A stretch of 64,000 bases of DNA, taken from assembly GCA_028532985.1 (NCBI GenBank), contig JANCIK010000004.1:1178001-1242000 (forward strand), read 5' to 3'. Position 1 is the first letter of the stretch. Every line of letters begins with the position of its first letter. Below, piece after piece: positions 1-10,074 of the stretch. The position numbers and the translations under genes were made by a program. This DNA is from Stropharia rugosoannulata. Lineage: Eukaryota; Basidiomycota; Agaricomycetes; Agaricales; Strophariaceae. The notes under the pieces were generated by a model, which was given only the letters and a program-made list of their open reading frames with translations, was not told the origin of the DNA and ran no database searches.

Positions 1-855
1 TACTCATCGATATCATCGATCAGGTGGATCTTTCCAGCCGCGTCGACTGTAACTTGGTTGCGGGGGCCAATGCTCAGGCGTGGATTGTTGTTTGGGCCAA
101 AGTACATTAAACATTTGCGTGCAGCAGAATCGGCCTGTTCATCAATAGTCCTCGGAATAGGCAAGCGCCCAGAGACGCCAGCCTGCAAGCCGGACATAGC
201 CTTGAGATGTGCAGAATCGACATATACGGTTGGTGTTTCAGAACCAGATGGCACGTATGATCCAGTAGTCGACGAGATACGATGTTTAATGTTGGGCCTC
301 GTCAAGGAGTCCGTGTGGAAGGGCTTGATGTTAAAAACGAACGGGACAATATCCATGTCGAGCCAGAGGCGCGTGCAGAGATTGGGCGACTATATTACCA
401 TGAGTGCGCGATCGTGCATGAATGGACATGACGATGCTCACCTCTTTGAGTAACAAGAGAGTCACACCCGCTCCCAAGAACTTGCACAAGTGACCAACGG
501 AGAACATGCGCAGGGTCTGGAGGACATATTGCTCGATCTCCTTCGCGTTTTTGTCTGGGTTGTCTGGGTTGTAGCTGATGACCGAGGATGCGAAATCGGT
601 GCTGTATACCGAGTCATGGATGGATACCGCAATCTCGTATTGGGTGTTGTTATTGACTACGGCGCCTGCAACGGCGGCCCACATCGGCTGATCAAACTAA
701 TAAGCTCAATTACACATGGAAAGATAACGGATACATACGGTCAAGCTGGTATAAGTAGAGGTGACATTGGGCCGCTTGGTGTCCACGGCGGACGAGAGGC
801 GCCGCCTTACTTCTGCGGACGGTACTGATTCAAAAGGGAAGGAGTGGTGAGCCAT
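1..855 (-). CDS. Conserved-looking protein of unknown function (3' end beyond window)
   Basis: The start is the ATG at 855 (MAHHSFPFESVPSAEV...). At least three exons can be joined: 855 to about 737, about 690 to 441, and about 390 to the window edge, with short GT...AG introns between. The middle exon contains a long acidic and Asn-rich stretch (PDNPDKNAKEIEQYVLQTLR) followed by a hydrophobic segment (FLGAGVTLLLLKE). The last visible part holds motifs such as LDMDIVPFVFNIKPF and YFGPNNNPRLSIGPRN, and the reading frame is still open at base 1. I do not recognise the family. It is divergent from the TFIIB-like gene, with 238 bp between the two starts, and has a TATA-like box about 40 bp before its ATG. 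That it is a real gene is inferred from splice continuity and steady coding frames; no function is proposed. Confidence 0.6.
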
Positions 856-893
856 GATGAAGGGAGGAGCAAATGGAACGGGCTGGGGGGAGG

Positions 894-900
894 TTATATA
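894..900 (-). promoter_or_regulatory. TATA-like box of the 1-855 gene
   Basis: TATATAA is read on the minus strand about 40 bp before the ATG at 855, so the 5' leader would be very short. Assignment to this gene rather than to the divergent TFIIB-like gene is inferred from distance and orientation. Confidence 0.4.
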
Positions 901-1093
901 GGCAGGCGGCGAGATCTTGGATCTGGAGCGGTAGCCGCAAAAGGAAATGGTCGTTTGGGGGGCGTCTATTCCGGATGCGGGCTGTTTCAGGGCGAAAAGG
1001 GCAGTTAATGGGCTAATTTACCCACACGTGACGCAATTCCTGACGGCTCTGGTCGGGCCTGCAATAGGCTTTCACCTCGACTCTCACCTCTGC

Positions 1094-3127
1094 ATGGCTG
1101 TGAGATGCAGCCACTGCAATTCATCCACGGTCTGGGACGATGCCGCTGGCTCCTCCGTCTGCACCGCCTGCGGCTCCCTCGCGGACCCCTCCCAGTCCGT
1201 CCTGACCTCGACGCAGTACGCGACTGAGAATCCCGTCGCTGAGCCTTCTCTCTTGGATCGGTCCGCTTCTACAACTCTCAAACGCCTCCGCGCAGACACC
1301 GACTGGGACCTTGCGGGGCAAGGCAAGGAAGCGAGGGACAGAAAAAATGCAGTACGTGTTTTGGCGATCTTCTCATCCTCGTTCTACCCGTACCTTTATC
1401 TCACCCTCTATCTTTACGCGCCCTTGTCCCTATCACCGTATAGTCACCTGCTCACTCTTAATCCTTTTGTTTCTACACAGCACGAGATGTCCGAGTTCAT
1501 TAAATCTCTCGCGGTGTCATTTAACGCAACCGGTCTATCCCCGCGCGCTATCACCCTCTTCAGCCAGGCGAAGGCTGCTTCCAGCTTCCGATGGGGCCAT
1601 AAATCTCGTAGTGTGGCGGCAGCATGCTTTGCCATTGCGTTGCGAGAAGCAAACCGTCCAGACTGCCTTCGTGACATTGCCAACGTACTCAATGTTTCTG
1701 CCACGGCCGTTTCGCGAGAATTCACGTCCATCACAACCACGCTAAAGTTGTCATTACACCTTGTTGATCCTTCCGTCTACATAGCCACGCTCCAAAACCA
1801 TCTTGCCCCCGTAGTTCAAGGAGGGAACCAAGAACAACAACAACTTCCTATCTCCCTAGTTACATCGCTTCGCGCTACTTGTCTGCGTGCCGCCGGAAGA
1901 ACAGCGACGTCTATAAGCCAGTTATTGGCGCGACTCAGCCCAGACCATGAAATTCTACGTCTCCCAGTAGCAGCAACTGCTTGTGGGATTTTCGTGCTTG
2001 CTTTAGAGGCTGAAAATAGGGCAGTCTTGAATCCTGTCGGAGACCTTGCCCAATACTTGGGAGCCTCGTGTCATGCGGCCAAGAGTAGCGTCATGGGGCG
2101 CTACAAAATAGTGCAGGATGAAATTGCACGCTGGATTGATACCGTTCCCTGGCTTGACAAGTACGATAACAAAGGTGGTCGTGCCAAGGTGCCTAAGAGG
2201 CTTGTTGTTGCGCGCGGTCTGAAAGACGTCATCAAGTTCCAGGAAGATGTGTGGCATCGCCAGATAAGCCCTTTATCAAACATTAAACTGCCTAATGAAG
2301 ACGAGAAAGACGAATTGAACCATCGCTTGAACGATGTACCCAACCAAAAGCGAATGAAGTTAAGTCGTACTATGACCCAGACCACCCGTTTTCTACTTGA
2401 TCCCATGGCATGTTCGTTGTCATCCGGTTTACTTACGTCGTCCAAACAAACGAGCTCATCAGAGCCATATAGTGGGCTATTGTTAGCGGCGTACATTCTC
2501 ACAAATCCTTCCACCTCGTATATGCGCAGGCTTCCTAGTCGCCTACAACTACTGGCTCAAGTGCGTGGCGGCACAACTGAACAGCATATATCCGACGATG
2601 AGCTGTTTCTTCCGGGTGAACTTGAAAGTTGGTTAAGGAGCAAGGAGGAAATCAAACTCCTTAGCAGCGTATTGGGTTGGGGTGATGAAGCACCCGAATC
2701 ATTCAAATCGATTCAACTTACAACAAAGCACCAGCGGCCACAAGGCGCATCTGGTCATAAAGAACTACCAGCCGATGAACTATCGCCTCGGAAAAAATCA
2801 CGAATCAACATGGACGCCCTCTCTCGCTTTCTTGCCGACAGCGATGGGGATTCTGGAATTGACTCGCAAGGAAGTGCCGAAGATGTTCTTCTAGGTTTAG
2901 AAGAAGTGATGTCTATTTGCGACTTCGATAACGACGACAAGGATGATGATTTGAAGGAGGCGCACTCATCCCTTGTCAACCAATCACTATCAACACATCG
3001 AGAACAAGAGTCAATTGTTTCAAGTACCACAGAAGATGATGCGGAGCTCATTCTAGAAGAATGGAGGCCTCCATCGCCAGGAATGGCTGGACCTCAGGAT
3101 ATGCGGTACGATGAAGAGTATGACTAG
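1094..3127 (+). CDS. TFIIB/BRF-family transcription factor
   Basis: The start is taken as the ATG at 1094, because the zinc ribbon begins right after it (MAVRCSHC; second Cys pair CTAC about 20 residues on), the N-terminal fold of TFIIB and Brf proteins. The 129-nt segment 1352-1480 (GTACGT...CACAG) is a probable intron that happens to keep the frame open; removing it gives 634 residues. Two cyclin-like repeats follow (roughly residues 90-180 and 205-300), including the helix around FAIALREANRPDCLRDIANV. The C-terminal half is acidic and low in complexity. This family recruits RNA polymerase II or III with TBP. Polymerase III TFIIIB subunit Brf1 is the most natural guess, but I do not see a clear Brf homology block in the C-terminal half, so Brf2-like or Rrn7/TAF1B-like are alternatives. 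Confidence 0.75.
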   Translation: MAVRCSHCNSSTVWDDAAGSSVCTACGSLADPSQSVLTSTQYATENPVAEPSLLDRSASTTLKRLRADTDWDLAGQGKEARDRKNAVRVLAIFSSSFYPYLYLTLYLYAPLSLSPYSHLLTLNPFVSTQHEMSEFIKSLAVSFNATGLSPRAITLFSQAKAASSFRWGHKSRSVAAACFAIALREANRPDCLRDIANVLNVSATAVSREFTSITTTLKLSLHLVDPSVYIATLQNHLAPVVQGGNQEQQQLPISLVTSLRATCLRAAGRTATSISQLLARLSPDHEILRLPVAATACGIFVLALEAENRAVLNPVGDLAQYLGASCHAAKSSVMGRYKIVQDEIARWIDTVPWLDKYDNKGGRAKVPKRLVVARGLKDVIKFQEDVWHRQISPLSNIKLPNEDEKDELNHRLNDVPNQKRMKLSRTMTQTTRFLLDPMACSLSSGLLTSSKQTSSSEPYSGLLLAAYILTNPSTSYMRRLPSRLQLLAQVRGGTTEQHISDDELFLPGELESWLRSKEEIKLLSSVLGWGDEAPESFKSIQLTTKHQRPQGASGHKELPADELSPRKKSRINMDALSRFLADSDGDSGIDSQGSAEDVLLGLEEVMSICDFDNDDKDDDLKEAHSSLVNQSLSTHREQESIVSSTTEDDAELILEEWRPPSPGMAGPQDMRYDEEYD

Positions 3128-4835
3128 TGTCTTATTTTATCTTTGGATTATTCTTTTCGTTGTGTTTACAGGCAATGGTCTCCGGAGGACGACAATAACA
3201 CTATCAACGTGTACGCGTCTTTGTAGAGGTGTAAGTCAATTTCCAAAAAAATTGAATGTATGCAATGTTGTCCTGAACTTCTCTTATGTCTATGGATTCT
3301 CGAAAATCAATGCATAGTTACTGTCTGTAGCTCTGCGTGTCATTGGACTAAAATGCGACTCGTTTGGCAAGCTAAAGTACGTAAAGGTTTTCTTTCTTTT
3401 CTTTCGATCCTGTGGGGCAGCCCGACGATGCTAAGATGGCATTGCCTTCTTTCGCAAAAATCCTTTGAAGACATCATCGAAGTGGCTCTCTTTGCTGTTG
3501 CTACTTTCCAAGGTTGCAGTATGAAATGAAAAGAAACAATTTAGCGCATAGTTTAGAGGTATAGTTCTGGCAGAGCCGAACCCATATTCCTTAGACTCCC
3601 TTGCATACACCAACGGTCAGTTTGGATATTGTGATGCCATACGGCAATTCGCATATCACTGGAGACCCTGCCAGGAATTCATTATAGTTTATTGAACTAC
3701 TAGCTTACCTGCACTGGTAATCGACTTACACAGTATCTGAATCTGCAGCAATGTCCAATGGCAAAAATCTTGGTGTACTTACTCGCACCCTTTTTAGAAC
3801 ACAAATGTATTTACTATTTATGTTCCAAGAACATATAAGCTCATTATAAAAATTGGAGAGCGACCCCCCTTCAACCGGCGTCCGACGTGATCAGTGGGCA
3901 TGTAAAAGGTTTCAGCCTCGAGGTGCAATATTAAGGGCCTCATCCGCCTCGCGCTGGAAACTTGATATTGGATGTGCTATCTTCTCCCGCCTGACCACCG
4001 CTGATATCGACTATCAGTGGGCATCTCGACCAAATCGCTGGTAACTTCGTCGTAAGTCTAGCACATACAACGCGTATCCGGGCACCACGCAGCCTGCACG
4101 AGGCGCAGTCGAGCCGTAAGTGTCAATGTTCGATTCTCAGGCCCTTCACCAGCCCGCCTAGAAAGTGGAATTGTATTCGCTGCCGGCTGCGCCGTGCGGC
4201 ACTGGCAGGCGTGCCATCGGTTTTGAACGCAAGAGAGTTTGACAATGCAGATTGTTCTATTCGATGCCTCAGGGGGTTTGTTTTCATTGGCTGTATGTGT
4301 GGTGGCTGGAAGGGGTAACGCCGAGCCAATTGAGTTAGCCGCTTTCTAGACAATGTCCAGAATCCCCAGAGCTTGCCTTTTACGGCGTATCGTTAATTAC
4401 TTGTGGGACAATTCTACTGGGGGATTGGTCTTTCTGAAATCGTCAGTGTATGAATACATAGTGCATATGACAGTTCATGTTGAGTACTCAGTGCCAGTGG
4501 TTGATATATATTTTAGACATGATCTCTGAAACTGCCTGGATATTGTAGGTCCAGAGCCAGTTATACGAAGGAGTGAAGATTGGCCAGCTAAACCTGCTTG
4601 AAGGTGTCGGTCGCCGTCACTTTCCTATTTGTTGCGGTAGCAGATATTTACGATCGCGGAACCATAACGAAAGTTGTTAACCTGTGATTAAGATATAAAA
4701 TATTATGTTAAGGAATGCTGATCTGCACAAGTGCTATAAAGAGTAGAGTCCATCCGTGCTCAGCGCTAAATGGTAAAATGACACAAGTAGCCAGAAAACT
4801 CATTGACTCAACCTTGAGCGAGCCTCTCGATAGCG
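3128..4835. other. Intergenic, no gene seen
   Basis: About 1.7 kb between the 3' ends of the TFIIB-like gene and the PAP2 gene. Open frames here are short, unlike any family I know and without consistent splice context. The interval is AT-rich at 3.2-3.85 and 4.4-4.8 kb and more GC-rich at 3.85-4.2 kb, where the 10-mer CAGTGGGCAT occurs twice (near 3893 and 4015). Nothing else is supported. Confidence 0.6.
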
Positions 4836-6558
4836 TCACAACTGGCGACTAGGAGACCCCGAGCGACTGTCATTACCAAAGGGCGAATATTCAGTGGACC
4901 GCGTATGTTGGTTGGGCTTTGTATTATCAGCCGCAGGCCCACCGCCCTGCTTCCAGAGCTCATGCAATACAGGCTCCTGCCGCGGAACCGTTCCAGAGAG
5001 CTCGAAGCTGGCCGGCCCCTGGGTGGGGATATCAGCGCTGCTGCCGTTGCCTGCCAGGAATGGGTAGTCGTGACTGCGCATGGGCCTATGCACCGGCAGA
5101 ACTCCACTGCTGTTGTCTTCGTTCGGTATACGGGGAGAGTAGGGGCGGTGAGATAAACTAGAAGAAAGGGAGGGGTAGTATTGGCGGTAGCCGAAGTAAG
5201 AGAAGACCGTCCCCACAAGTGAACCGACGAGAACATCTTGCCAGTGGTCTAAGACATCCATGTGCATTAGTGTATGAAGCAGGACTCCGACTCAAACGGG
5301 AATCTCACGTCGATAATCCATAGTGCGTGAAATAGCTACAAGGGATGCGGCCATAAAGGGAGAGAGAGCCAGCCACGCTTTTCCCTAAGAACCGTGTCGC
5401 ATAGTCAGTATATATACTACGATTGAAGCATTGAGAGGGATATCGTACAGTATGACCTCGCTTATCGAAGAGATGAACTTTGCCTGCCATATAATAGGAA
5501 AAGAATCCTAGTCCAGCAAAAGATACTGTATTATAGCAAATAAGCATCATCTCAATGATTTATGGGGCGTGCTCACAGCTGGAATGTCCAGAAAAGAAGC
5601 TTCTAAAGCCGTCATTCATGATACCGAAATCAGTCTGAGTGCATATCGTCCAACTTGTGAGCCCAAAATGAGGATTGGCGGCATCGCTGGGCGGCTGGCA
5701 ACGGTCAATAAAATCTAAGCGGGCTGTTCGTTATGTTGTTTGTGATAGTAAAGGAAGTTGACTCTAACCTGGCCGAGGACGTCCGACAGTTATTTTAACT
5801 ATTTGAGTTATTGAACCTGTAAGTGCTAGAGAGAGCACCACTAGACTCCGATTGAGCATGAAAACAACAATGATAGCGAAGGCGCATACACCCTAGAGAA
5901 CCTGAATGGTGCTCAGTACAGCCATACTTCTGACGAAGCAGACGAGAAACGTACTGTTATGGAGGTCCCACCATGACCTCACCGTGATATAATTAACGAT
6001 TGGCATTAAACAGAATGGCGCAACAAAGCATATGAAGTATAATGCGACATTCTAAAAAGTAATTCAGTTAGGGCATATGGTTTACAAGAGCGAAAACGTA
6101 CTGGAACACGCTCGTGAATCGCATAACTGTATTACGGCGGAATGAGATAAGGTTAAACATCTTCATTAATATTAAAACACACGGAAATTGTATCCTATTG
6201 GAGTGGGTGCATAAGAACATGGATCGACGTTATGAAAGAGCCGTCACGTACGTGGGATCATCAAGGGAGAATAGCCTCCGATACCCGTGAACTTTGTCAA
6301 GAGAGAAGAAGATAATACTGGTTGAACGGAATTACTAGAAAGTCATCAAGAGCTAAATGTGCGACACATACGCCAGAATGATGGTCAGAGCCCTGACAGG
6401 TAAGCATGTCATTTATGTTGTGTGCCTATTAAAGTAGCCTGTGCGACCTACCAATCGGGAGCATAGGACCTTATGAGAAGGCGGCGGCGTGCAGCGGTGA
6501 TTGGAGGATGTGAAGTGGAATCCACTAGGGGTATGAAACCGGGGAAAGAGAGTGGCAT
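4836..6558 (-). CDS. DPP1: PAP2-family lipid phosphatase (diacylglycerol pyrophosphate / phosphatidate phosphatase)
   Basis: Integral membrane enzyme that dephosphorylates phosphatidate and diacylglycerol pyrophosphate. Joining about 11 exons from the ATG at 6558 gives about 370 residues. All PAP2 signatures appear in order: SYAPDW near the N-terminus, FSLDDPTIQFPYAIHERVP, ITVRSWWDLHN, motif 1 KITVGRPRP, then DRCQP, motif 2 with SGHSS, SFAGLGF, and motif 3 SRTMDYRHHWQD (SRx5Hx3D), followed by GYRQYYPSL. The tail of about 120 residues is Pro/Ser-rich and probably cytosolic. Exons of 12 nt (6183-6194) and 21 nt (6372-6392) are needed to keep the conserved reading. One exon border near 5870-5955 is uncertain. 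Motif 2 reads FSGH where the family consensus is PSGH. Divergent from PPP4R2, with 185 bp between starts. Confidence 0.85.
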
Positions 6559-6743
6559 AGCACAAGGTTATATCGTGGCGGACGACAGGTGCAGCACTGC
6601 AGAGGATCGTCCAGACGTTATGGTGAGAGAATAAGAGGGAGTAGCCACTTGGCAGAAACCTGTGGAGATTGGCTGTTTTGTGCACAGCGTCACAAGCATG
6701 TTCCTCGCCCAGTACTTACGTAAACTGCTCTTTCATCTCATCC

Positions 6744-7845
6744 ATGTCCGACCCCGGGGCTGCAGCTGGGCTCCCAGGTATGCGCAGCATTTTCCCGGAG
6801 TAAACTTATCATCTGATAAGCTGTGCACAGAAAACGACGCGCTCTTACAGAGAATCGCGGCTGACGATGTCATTGAGTATGTCCCGCAAAACTCGGCGCG
6901 CTCTAGCGCTAATTCAAGATTACTCTCGCCAGCTCAGATTGGAGTGAACTTCGTGACATCATCAAAAGAAAAATAGAAAAGGTGGCTTGATTCTTGGGCG
7001 TGCGTCTAGCAATCCTGAATGGCATTTTCGACAGAACATCTCACTCTTCCTTACAACGACACAGAAACCTTCTCCGCCTGCACCTTATCTTCCTATAGCT
7101 TCAGACACGGGAGGGCTAAAGCTTCCCCCATTCCCGCCGCGAAAGATCCAGAATGAGACGCCTATAAACTATATGACTGAGCAGGAAGCAAACTCTATGA
7201 AGCAAAGTATATTTGAGCAGTTGGACCAGTTCGAAGAGTACGTTGTTTTTACACCTATATGCGTTTAAATCTGGATCTTCTGCTGCCAGTAACCCTCCAT
7301 TCACGATTCAACGCCTCTGTGAACTTTGCATTGATCCTATGAAGCACTACAAATCTATCGGCAAATATCTTCGTGCAGTTGAGAAATCTACTCTGGTCAC
7401 ATCGACATGGGATAGCTTCCCCCCACTTACGGAGAGCGAAATGCACTCTGCCGGGCGCAGTACAATAATGTTAGGGTCACTCATACAGTCGGAGCCAAGT
7501 ACTCCATTATTTTCTCCTATACCTTTCCTTCACGATGATGCGAGAAGGTCCAAGTCGCGCAGCCCTCCCACTACACCCTTGAATCTAGCCGCAGGTGACC
7601 AGAACAGTGATGTGCCAGCTCTTGGCCTCGTCGACGAACTGGACGACCCCAGCCCGGGACATATGAGCGATCATCCGACTGCCCTCTCTTCAGTAACCAC
7701 TATTGCAGACATGTCTCGCACGCGACCTTTCCTTGACAGTTTAGAACAACGTTTCGTCAAAGCGGAAGAAAAATCGGATGAGAATCATTCTTCTGAGGAC
7801 ATGGACGTGGACATGGACGAGGATAAAGAAAATGCAAAATCGTAA
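6744..7845 (+). CDS. PPP4R2: Regulatory subunit R2 of protein phosphatase 4
   Basis: PPP4R2 (Psy4 in yeast) binds the PP4 catalytic subunit and R3 to direct it to DNA-damage and cell-cycle substrates such as phosphorylated H2A. The start ATG at 6744 gives MSDPGAAAGLPENDALLQRI; four introns can be placed (for example GTATGTCC after GTCATTGA, and a final one from 7238 to about 7290). The conserved core is clear: WSELRDIIKRKIEKNISLFL, FLTTTQKPSPPAPY, NYMTEQEANSMKQSIFEQLD and PPFTIQRLCELCIDP. The C-terminal third is disordered, acidic and Ser-rich, ending DMDVDMDEDKENAKS, as in relatives. The most closely related feature of the locus is the short divergent promoter shared with the PAP2 gene. Confidence 0.88.
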
Positions 7846-8190
7846 AAAAAATTATTAGACCCTATTATGGTGTAATGTATGTGTAAAATCCAAAGTTGAC
7901 TTTACGCACAAGTACATAATACTAATATACTTTTGCTTGCAGTCCGCTTGTATAACGATAATACTAGGTATTCGGGTTCTAGCCGGCATGAACTATCACG
8001 CATATCTGCCCAGGGTGCCACTGTGGAGATGCCGCCCACGTTTCGGCGGTGCTGGCTGCACCTGCTTTCAGCGGTCTAGTATCGTAATAATAGAGAACAA
8101 TTCGTTGTCCAAATCGTCGCTCCGCAGTCCAATAAATCCATTGGCCATTTAAAGAGGCAAAGAGATATTTGAAATACAGAATGCTGTACT
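7846..8190. other. Intergenic between convergent 3' ends, no gene seen
   Basis: About 345 bp between the stop of PPP4R2 and the stop of the Fyv7-like gene on the other strand. It should hold the 3' UTRs and polyadenylation signals of both. Two overlapping open frames of about 70 codons look non-coding. Confidence 0.6.
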
Positions 8191-8902
8191 TCATGCGTAG
8201 TCTTGCTTAATTTTAGCGAGCATTGCATTCATTCGCAACTTCATGTTCGGCTGGCCTCTGCCTGTTGCAGGTGCTCGGCCTCTAACTGCGGGTCCTCCAC
8301 TGTTGGATGAACGATGTTTCTTTAAAGGCTCTGCCTTATAAGTATGCAGCGTCTCTCTTGAATAAGCCTGTTTCGTCAATTCGCGCAGTGAGGGAGCAGG
8401 TTCAGCCGATTCCTCGGCTTTCCCTGTCCGCTGTCTTTTTATCGGCCTTGAATTGTCCGTGCTGGGTTTTGCAGTAGGGTCTTTTCTGACAGGTAATGTA
8501 GGATGTATGTGCGCGCGCGACGGGTGAACAGCAGGTCCTTGATGTTTAGTGTTTTGCTTCAATTCAGACTTGCGGGACTCTTGTGATGAGCCTGCCTCAC
8601 TTTCGCGCTCGTTCCCAGATAAATTGTGGTCTTCCTCCGGAGTTACTTCGGCATTCTCCGTATCTAGAGCAGATATACCTAGCCTGGATGGCTGATCAAG
8701 ACCCTCCTTGCGTTTTTGCGCTTTCCATTTAGCCTTGATTTTCGTTTTTTGAACCCATGCTTTCTTAAGAGTGGCAGCTAGGGACTAAGATTCAGCAAAG
8801 ACATTAAGGTAGATAATCAAAATAAGTACCTCTATTAATTGGTAGATGATGAAAGGTTGGAGGATTTTTACGTTTCTTGACGGGCGCAGCAGATTCAGGC
8901 AT
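8191..8902 (-). CDS. Fyv7/TAP26-like rRNA processing protein
   Basis: Two exons: ATG at 8902 (MPESAAPVKKRKNPPTFHHL), intron about 8786-8848 with an acceptor in TAG|CTGCC, then one long exon to 8191. After splicing the N-terminus contains NRAATLKKAWVQKTKIKAKW and KAQKRKEGL, a basic helix typical of small nucleolar rRNA-processing factors. The middle is polar and rich in Glu, Ser and Lys. The C-terminus GQPNMKLRMNAMLAKIKQ resembles the closing GQPxMxxRxxxLLxKIK motif I associate with the Fyv7/TAP26 family, which acts in 18S rRNA maturation. About 217 residues. Assignment rests on the two terminal motifs, so another nucleolar basic protein is possible. Head to head with eIF1, 202 bp apart. Confidence 0.6.
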
Positions 8903-9104
8903 GATCGCACCTTCACAGAGCGTAAATGGACCGCAGCCCAATGAAGACAGCGAGGAAAGCTGTGTTGCTTACGTGATGCGATGTCCTGGAACCGGAGACT
9001 CCAAAATGCATCAGTCAGTGTGTCCAGTTTTCCTTAGTTTCTTGTCTCCTACTCCCATCGTCTTTCCCACCAAAGCCTCACACAGTCCCGTATATATTCA
9101 TCGC

Positions 9105-9655
9105 ATGAGCGTTCAGAACCTTAATTCCTACGGTACGTCTGCGCCTTCCCGCATGGGCTCGATCCCACGCTGTTATCGATTCATGTTTGAGATGCACCAG
9201 TTAACGTCTTGCTTTTGCCACAGATCCCTTTGCAGACGAAGGCGACCCGCTCGGCGATAACGCCGACGTTGGATCCACCGCAGATTACATCCATATTCGT
9301 ATCCAGCAGCGCAATGGACGCAAGACGTTGACCACTCTCCAGGGCTTGCCCAAACGTTCGTCGCATCGGGTCTTCGTCATTGATTTTGTCATTTAGTGAC
9401 TTATATCCTGCAGAATATGACTCAAAGAAACTCCTGAAGGCTTTCAAGAAGGTAAGCATAATGGATTTACTTTGTAACATTTATTTACTGTCGTTCCTGC
9501 GATTTCATCAGGAATTCGCTTGCAACGGCACCCTTGTCGAAGACGAGAAGATGGGTCAGGTCATCCAGCTGCAAGGTGATCAGCGCGCAAAGATTTCATC
9601 TTTCCTCGTCGAGAACGGCCTGGATAAGTCCACTATCAAGGTCCACGGATTCTAA
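9105..9655 (+). CDS. SUI1: Translation initiation factor eIF1
   Basis: eIF1 sits near the P site of the 40S subunit and enforces start-codon selection. Four exons join cleanly: 9105-9132, 9224-9355, 9414-9451 and 9512-9655. The product is about 113 residues, the usual eIF1 length, and starts MSVQNLNSYDPFADEGD. Conserved SUI1-domain blocks are all present: YIHIRIQQRNGRKTLTTLQG, YDSKKLLKAFKKEFACNGT, VIQLQGDQRAKISSFLVENG and the final KVHGF. The start is fixed by family length and by the MSxQNL opening. The upstream neighbour on the other strand (Fyv7-like) also serves ribosome function, and the two share a 202-bp promoter region. Confidence 0.95.
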
Positions 9656-10074
9656 GCGCCCTGTCGAATAGTATGGGTCGTCAGTTGGAAACTATGAGAA
9701 TACCGAACCCCTTTAGGATTACATCGACAAGTCGAGTGTGCATGGCTCAAAGCTTTTTAATGGGACGATTTCGCTCAAGTTTTCATACTATGTTTCTGTT
9801 GTTTTCACTATACATGTTCGATACGTATTACAGAATTTTGTACAAATTATCTCTCATGAACAAGATAATGTATTCTGTGATGAGAAATATCTTTAGGAGC
9901 ATTAATTAGTGCACGACGACAAGGCATGTATATGTACTGCTATATGTGCTACAGGCGCTGCGATGAAAAGTGTTCTAAATCCTGCAATCCAAAAGTAAAA
10001 TCGTTCATCGCGCTAAATCAGCGAACTCAACTTTTAAAAAAAAATTGAGGTGGCCATCAATACACCAGCTTTGT
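9656..10074. other. Intergenic, AT-rich 3' flanks
   Basis: About 420 bp between the convergent 3' ends of eIF1 and SNRNP27. AT-rich, with an A-tract of nine near 10036. A 78-codon open frame at 9673-9909 has a composition expected from AT-rich non-coding DNA and is not called. Confidence 0.6.

Noticed and set aside
4100..4150. Possible tRNA (GTTCGATTC resembling a B box)
   Set aside because: The flanking bases do not form a T stem, and no A box or acceptor stem fits. No tRNA called in the window.
9673..9909. 78-codon frame after eIF1
   Set aside because: AT-rich 3' flank giving Phe/Met/Tyr-rich translation; no support as a gene.
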